NCBI GenBank assembly: GCA_009739215.1
Contig: VSJF01000003.1
Location: forward strand, 2,170,001 to 2,234,000
Reading direction: 5' to 3'
Length of the DNA stretch: 64,000 bases
From: Floccularia luteovirens
Taxonomy: Eukaryota; Basidiomycota; Agaricomycetes; Agaricales; Squamanitaceae
In this document: piece by piece, positions 58,498 through 64,000 of the stretch
How the letters are laid out: every line of letters starts with the position of its first letter
Numbering within the stretch: the first letter of the stretch is position 1
Translations under genes and position numbers: made by a program
The notes under the pieces: generated by a model
Told to the model about the DNA's origin: nothing
Databases searched by the model: none
The model's input: only the letters and a program-made list of their open reading frames with translations

Positions 58498-60955
58498 CGG
58501 TTTTGCTGGCTCCATGGAGGAGCCCTGCCTATGATAGGTACGCTGGGCGGGGCGGTTGGTCGGGGAAGGTGGTCTGAGAGGTTGTGGGCACAGGCGTGTA
58601 TTTGCAGGGTTACAAGTTATCGCTTTCGTTTGCCTGGCAGAAGGGGGAAGTTTTCTGCTCCATATCGTAAACGGATCTTGAAGGTTGTTGCGTATACGTT
58701 CCTGGAAAAAACGGAAGGTGAATCGGTGCCGGCAATAACCAATTCTGACTAACTGTTATTTTAGGCGTCCATGAACGTCTATTGAATCCCAGTGTCTGAA
58801 TTATGTAAGGTGTCCGCGTGTAGTCGATTGTCTGAAGAAAATTTCTTATTCGAATGAAATAAGCATCCATTTGCTATCTACGTAACTCCCATGGGAGTGT
58901 GAATGTGTGGTTAAGTTTTGAAGCTTTTGTTCTTCCGGATGAGCCCGAGTACGTCTTCTGCAGTGGGGGCGTCGGACAGTTCAAGAACAAGCATCTCAAT
59001 GTGTCCTGATTCGCATGTATAAAAATTGTGAACTGATTGTGAACAAGTCGCCCATTTACATTCAGGATTTATTTGAATTGAGAGGGTTTGATAGAGATCA
59101 CTTTCAAGCCGACCAGTGTGAAATGCCATCATTGCGAGAGTGGATCCTCCGGTCAAAGTACTACCAAGAGTAATAAATAATAAAATCTTGTATTTCGAAA
59201 GATGTTCAAACTCCTTAACAACGAGGTCGAAAAGTGATCCTACAAGATCCACTCATATTGTGGCAATCTTATCAGGGGCCATATCCACACCCCACTGAAG
59301 ACAGCAGGTCAAAACGTATTGACATTAGTAGAATACTTAACCAACTAATTGTTCTGCAGGTCAGCTTTTATCTTTTTCTCTGGAAGGTAAATAGCTTATT
59401 TTTCGATAAAGTCATCTTCATAACTCATCAATCTCGTAGCATCCTTTTGTAATAAAAGTATCGGTCATTGTGCAATAATATTAATGATGACTGTCGTAGA
59501 TAGGAACGCGCGGTTATGCATTGCTACGCCATGCAGCGCTCATGATCGCTGCTCTGTGCAAGTTGTGCAAATGGCTTGCGCAAGTGAAAATCCCTCCATT
59601 ACTCCTTGGCTAAGAAATTAATTTTTATAACTAATGGTGTAGAAATTGATTCTTTCTTCGTTATACACGCTCCTTCACATGAATTAGAACTGAATGGAGA
59701 GAACTTTCAATACAGTGAATGATACGTACTTAATAAGAAGCAAGGATGTTACTTACGTATGTATTTACCAATGTTTGATTCCATTGATGACTGCCTCCAA
59801 TATAAATAGCACCACCCACCGACACCCACACTGAGGAAGCAAGCAAACCATAGAGCGGCGTACCACAATAAGTGCCCCAGAATAAGGCAAACTCATGTGA
59901 AAAGATCTAGGTTATTCCAGATGCTCCAGGACTAAGCCATACTAGCAGTACTTCCACAGTACCAGTTTTCCATGTCTTATGGAGACTTATCGTCGTGAAG
60001 TTCCACTAATAACTAGAAGGGTTTGCGTTTTCCCACTAGTGTCGCACAGGCAAACTAGCCTCCGTTTCTCTGTGACAAGGGCCTGAAGATTTTTTAATAC
60101 AGGATAACCTGCAATTCTCCCGCGTTAGGAAGTTTAGAAATGCAACTGGCATTACTAGTCGCATACTGACATCTTAAAACCCACATGTATATCATGCGAA
60201 TATCCAGTGACAACACTACAAGAGAATTAATGCGCCAGTCTGAAGCACTTTGCTGAACCACCAATGTTGTAAGTACCAGGATCAGGTTTGATTCAGCTAA
60301 GGATGCCAGCCTTCTCCGTCCCCGACTAACCCTGGAACAACAGCTGACCAGGGTGATTTGTTACAATGACGAGAGGCTGTGACTACCTTGACGTATATAT
60401 CAGAGATGCTTACAAGTTAAATCTACTCTCTCTGCATAGTTCATACGGTATTGACACTTCATTAAAGTTATCGCAGAAATTTCCAGGAGCATCCGATTAC
60501 CACGCCCGCTCCGATTTTAATCACGTCAGCCAATTGGAAGTGACAGTCCTCCCTGTGGATATGCGGTTGAATGCCCCCCTGCACATCTAGAGTCTTCCAA
60601 ATGTCCAGAAGGGCATATAAGTTGACATTCGCTTGCTCTGCCGAATAGTGCCAGCACCACTTTTCCATCCTTCATTTTAGATGTCAAAGTTTGCGAATTT
60701 CAAATGTCGACACTGCTAACACCTGTCCTGATTTACATAACACGACCTCATTCCCCTACACGCCAAAGGACAACAACGCCACTCGAAAAAGCCCCTCTCC
60801 GATGAGATTCAAAGATAAGACTTGTTCTTCTGTAATCAAAGAACGTCCCATGACTATGACACCCATGGTTACATATAGGTATGTCAATAAATAATGCACG
60901 CGTACCGCAAAGAGGCTCTGAATGAAGGTTTTGTTTGAATTTATCCTCTACGCCT
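58498..60955. other. Mostly unassigned region downstream of eRF1
   Basis: Holds the eRF1 3' region and 2.4 kb with no gene I can complete. The minus strand has a protein-like 113-codon frame at 58,911-59,252 (listed separately) and a second membrane-like stretch near 59,770-59,890 reading FWGTYCGTPLYGLLASS. I could not join them by credible introns. Frames near 60,366-60,894 on the plus strand are short and unrecognised. Confidence 0.4.
58911..59252 (-). pseudogene. Possible membrane-protein remnant
   Basis: A 113-codon frame without an ATG start. It reads LSKYKILLFITLGSTLTGGS (one transmembrane-like segment), then WATCSQSVHNFYTCESGHIE and MLVLELSDAPTAEDVLGLIRK, ending KNKSFKT. The frame is interrupted upstream by TGA where CGA would continue PDKIATI. 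The family is unknown to me. It may be the last exon of a gene or a decayed gene. Confidence 0.35.
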
Positions 60956-61510
60956 TTAGATCTTAGAGAAGTCCCACCACTGCAGATCGGTATTGTCTCC
61001 GAGAGGTTTGAGTACAGCCTAGCTGAATATAGTCAGTCACTGAACATGGAGAGCGTCTCATATCTTACGTCTTTGGAGTGGTCATCGATGACGAGATCTT
61101 GTCCAGGAACAGCGATGCTAGAATTAAGCAGCATTTAGTAAGTATAATTCATGTCTACTGTGCAAACTAACGCGTAACCTTTGCCCCACTCCTTCAGGGT
61201 CCATTTGTAAGGCTCTAAAGTTGCAATAACACTATTCCCCTTACGTCCTACAAAGAGCCTTGCCATAACATTCCGGATTATAACGATGCCGTCTGGAATA
61301 GCTGTAACATCCCACTTGCAATGGTAGAAATTTAGAAATGATCCCCAAGAACAAGGATAACTAACCCACCTGCTGCTCTCCCGGGTTACTCGTTTTCTCT
61401 TTTTCTAGAATCTTGACGGAGGCGCCCGGGTCTCTTTCTCTCAAAGTTATCAGGATGAACCAATCACTCATGTAGTGAGAAATTTCGTAGCGGCCGTTTG
61501 AAACAGACAT
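60956..61510 (-). CDS. Small beta-trefoil-like family member, intact and divergent
   Basis: Same four-exon plan as the gene at 33,615, on the opposite strand. Start ATG 61,508-61,510 (MSVSNGRYEISHYMSDWF), then TLRERDPGASVKILEKE, KTSNPGEQQ ending exon 1 in the same place as the NPGQQE of the relative. Exon 2 reads WDVTAIPDGIVIIRNV, MARLFVGRKGNSV, LEPYKWTLKEWGKGYA. Exon 3 reads IAVPGQDLVIDDHSKD and exon 4 reads AVLKPLGDNTDLQWWDFSKI, stop 60,956-60,958. Introns have the same phases as in the relatives and are bounded by GTGGGT/CAAG, GTTAGT/CTAG and GTAAGA/CTAG; the first acceptor is AAG, which is weaker than usual. About 130 residues, no signal peptide, no lesion found. Confidence 0.68.
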
Positions 61511-62720
61511 TGTTAGACGTGAATATGTATGAGTTGAGAGTTTGGTGGATGGAGAATATCCCTCCGTTTATTCTACTTAGATAAAATGAGGAGCTTTCGA
61601 GAAGAGAATGGAAGTGATGGCAGCAGTCTGTTGGGGAATGACAGCCCAAGAAAAAAGTCGTACTGGAGTCCATGCAGGGGCACAAAGTACAGCTCATGAT
61701 GTACACAAGGCAATGATTTCCATCTGTGAAAAGGTGCTGTCGAACGAACTTTCCTCATATGATTGACATCTTGCATGCTATTGTCGTTAGTCGAAAACCA
61801 AGCTCCTTTTATTCTCAGCTGAGAGCAGCTGATTTACGATATATTCTTATTTCAGATACTAATGAACCAGACAACAAGCGATTTGCGTGTATAGATCAAA
61901 TCGGGTCATCGAAGTTTCCAAATAATCTAAGAGCTGGTTTTAGTATAACACGTTGACTCTGATTTTCGATGTATCTCACCACTCTGCATACTGGAAGTTG
62001 GAACCCTATATCGATTGATAATACCCCCATGGTACATTTCAATACTACTGCTTTAGCATTACTGCAAACTGTCCTTGGAAAAAAGATGGAAAATCCAAGA
62101 AAACTCAAGTTGATGAATAACTTGCCTCATAACAAGCTTCCAAAATACGCCACTGACGGATATGAAATACTCGACATATGTGTATACAGACCGTCGAGTT
62201 CGGTTCAATCCGAAATCGATTTTGTTCTAGACACTGAATGACAAGTCCGTAAGTAGGTTGTTAGCTAAGCTCAATGGCAAGCTAGTTACCATCCTGGACA
62301 CAGCCATAACAATGATATCTCGCAGTCATAGCCAAGCAAGTAAAATGAGCCCTTCTTTCATGTAACGCCACTATTTGTGCCGAATCAAATTCCTATGGAA
62401 CATTCTGCGGGACTTATCTTTCTTGTCACCCTCATTTCTTATTGATCGATAGTGGTTATGGTGTGTGCTTGAAACTTTTTGTCTGGATAAGTACCCAAAA
62501 AGACATTGTTGTTCTCTGGAAAAAATTACGTGTATTCGTTAAATCATACCCTTTGCACCCCACTTTTCACCGTATCACTTTACAGAGTTTGTGGATTGGG
62601 ATCTGGAGATTGCGACAATGGGAATAGATGGACAGTCGAAAGGGTATATAAAGGATGCAAAAAGCTCAGACAGAACACAAGTAACAGTCAATAAATATTC
62701 AACCCACAGTTCATCGCACA
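61511..62720. other. Intergenic region between two small-family members
   Basis: Divergent spacer of 1.2 kb. Plus-strand frames at 61,726-61,956 (76 codons) and 61,969-62,241 (90 codons) have no recognisable domain. A TATA box (GGGTATATAAAGG, near 62,640) marks the promoter of the broken copy that follows. Confidence 0.5.
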
Positions 62721-63327
62721 ATGTCTCGAATCCGGTGTATACAAGATCACTGAACAAAATGCGGACGGCAGCTTGGCTGCGTTCGGAGAAGAGCCGTTTT
62801 CCAATGTCATCATCACCACCGGTAACGCAGAGACCCCCGAGGCCGAAGTTGTAGGTGCTAGTTTTCGGCCTGTTCAAGATATCTGTCCCTAACAGTCTGT
62901 TTATCCAGTGGATTCTTGATGTCCTTTCAGACAATAATAGTTGTATTGAAAAACTCAAAGAGTGGATTTCACATCGGTTTTGAAGGCGACGCGAGTGTAA
63001 ATAAAGAGATTGTGGTGACGCCAGAACCTCGCCCATGGCGTCTGCAAAACTCTAGCATATCCGGTACTTACTTGTGAGTGAAGATAAGTTTAAAAAAAAT
63101 GATCACGTTAAATGTTGGTGCAGCATTGTTGTCCCCGGAGGGCCAGTTGATGGAGAGGAACTCGCATTAGATCGTTCCCTCCTCAGAATCTTTCCACCTA
63201 GGGTTTGTAGTATCAGTGACTTTGAGTGATTTTACCACTGACCATGCATACCTGGCAGACTGCTCTCCGTCCTCTTAGGTGCGATGATGATTCTCAAGCT
63301 TGGAAGTTCGTCAAATTGGAAGAGTGA
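62721..63327 (+). pseudogene. Small beta-trefoil-like family member, broken copy
   Basis: TATA box about 80 bases before the ATG, as in the relatives. The start ATG at 62,721 is followed at codon 3 by what looks like a loss of two bases, so the family text (ESGVYKITEQNADGSLAAF, FSNVIITTGNAETPEAEV) lies in a frame without its own ATG. A second shift occurs early in exon 2, unless an alternative acceptor (CCTTTCAG) is used there. Then SGFHIGFEGDASVNKEIVV, PRPWRLQNSSISGTY, IVVPGGPVDGEELALDRS, LLRIFPPR, TALRPLRCDDDSQAWKF and VKLEE follow, stop 63,325-63,327. Introns sit in the family positions. Confidence 0.75.
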
Positions 63328-64000
63328 GGTCGAGGAGGTTGAATTTAATTTTTGAACAAAGTTTCTGTTGTACCAATTATGATTCCCAAAGTACAGTTTC
63401 CCTGATTCATTCTAGTGAAAAATATACAATGTTCGTAAGCTTTACCAGGGACCATCGTGTTAAAAAGTCCTGCCAGTGAATTTCATGGGAGTCAAGGTTC
63501 AATTATGTCATCTTATTTTGAGTACAACTTGAAGCTTACGCTTCAAGTGCAGCAGGGTCAAGGTGATTGAGAAGACGGTAGTGCACTAAAAGTACGGATT
63601 GTCAATCATGACCGTCACACAAGGACAATTATATGTGACATGACTCACCCCTTGTTAACATTAATATTAATCGATAACCGCGTGCTTCAATCTGATACAG
63701 GGAGTACAATGGTAATTGTAAACTTAAGTGCACAACTTAATGATTGAAACGTTAACGTTTCAATCAGGCATTTTCCCAGTATTAGTATGATACCATTTTT
63801 CAAGTGCAATCTAGGAACACAAAATTCAGTCTCATGATACATATACAAGCTGTTTCCATCACAAAGTTTGTCAGAATCGACATTTTGTATGTTATCCACA
63901 TACACTAGCCGAAAACTAGGCCCCATTAATGACGTATTCTTGTTTCGGATGCTATCCCAATGAGTCCCGAGACTACCACATCAGATAGAGATTTCGAAAA
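63328..64000. other. Intergenic region at window end
   Basis: AT-rich sequence with two palindromes (63,532-63,551 and 63,741-63,766) and no supported gene. A 79-codon minus frame at 63,687-63,926 has no recognisable domain. Confidence 0.45.
63741..63766. repeat. Perfect 26-bp palindrome
   Basis: Left half TGATTGAAACGTT is followed immediately by its exact complement, centred between 63,753 and 63,754. It has no T-run, so it is not a polymerase III terminator. It may be a binding site for a dimeric regulator or chance. Confidence 0.7.

Noticed and set aside
61726..62241. Two plus-strand frames as an extra small-family member
   Set aside because: None of the family motifs (GxYxI, NGxVTI, VPGGPVD, WKF) occurs and no introns in the family positions could be placed.

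Overview
This is nuclear DNA from a mushroom-forming basidiomycete, most likely Agaricales. The evidence is many short (about 50-60 nt) GT-AG introns, compact and often divergent gene pairs, a CAAX-ended Cdc42, a two-RNase-III Dicer, a secreted S53 protease, tandem TauD-type oxygenases and a Copia/Harbinger transposon load. I see no organellar, bacterial or viral genome signature. Species cannot be fixed from the sequence alone.

Layout. 1.6-5.4 kb: HECT ubiquitin ligase of the UBE3C/Hul5 type (+), convergent with CDC42 (-, 5.8-6.6 kb). 7.2-11.4 kb: a long unknown protein with C-terminal WD40 motifs (-). 11.6-16.1 kb: Dicer (-), divergent from a phosducin-like Plp2/PDCL3 gene (+, 16.5-17.5 kb). 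17.7-18.4 kb: small unknown gene. 19.8-22.4 kb: secreted sedolisin protease (-). 23.1-24.6 kb: intronless unknown 490-aa gene. 24.8-27.1 kb: a MIF-like tautomerase gene and, in tandem, a dead copy. 27.4-29.0 kb: PI-PLC-X phosphodiesterase with a 13-nt microexon. 29.3-29.6 kb: short secreted peptide. 30.4-31.6 kb: SF3B4/Hsh49 splicing factor.

31.9-45.8 kb is the accessory heart of the window. A small, probably beta-trefoil, four-exon gene family occurs as a relic (about 32.1-32.4 kb), an intact gene (33.6-34.2 kb) and a frameshifted paralogue (45.0-45.6 kb). A 9.9-kb PIF/Harbinger element (34,710-44,620, TSD AAT) sits just upstream of the third copy. A Copia-type LTR element with a gag but no recognisable pol (35,796-41,670, apparently identical 373-bp LTRs, TSD CACCT) is inserted in the Harbinger transposase. 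A 120-bp foldback MITE with the same Harbinger termini lies in the 5' part. The homologous site upstream of the intact copy is an empty target, so the order duplication, then Harbinger, then Copia can be read directly. Two more members of the small family lie at 61.0-61.5 kb (-, intact) and 62.7-63.3 kb (+, broken).

45.9-46.6 kb: EMC4 (-). 47.0-51.4 kb: beta-propeller plus amidohydrolase protein (+). 51.8-53.2 and 53.9-55.3 kb: tandem TauD-like dioxygenases (-). 55.9-56.8 kb: RNase P/MRP subunit POP7/Rpp20 (-), divergent by about 160 bp from eRF1 (+, 56.9-58.5 kb). 58.9-64 kb: mostly degenerate sequence with the two small-family members.

Most genes are unrelated housekeeping functions (ubiquitin transfer, polarity GTPase, small RNA processing, chaperoning, splicing, ER insertion, tRNA processing, translation termination). 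I see no metabolic gene cluster. The distinctive material is the small-gene family with its transposon-marked history, the MIF gene/pseudogene pair and the unusual priming signal of the LTR element.
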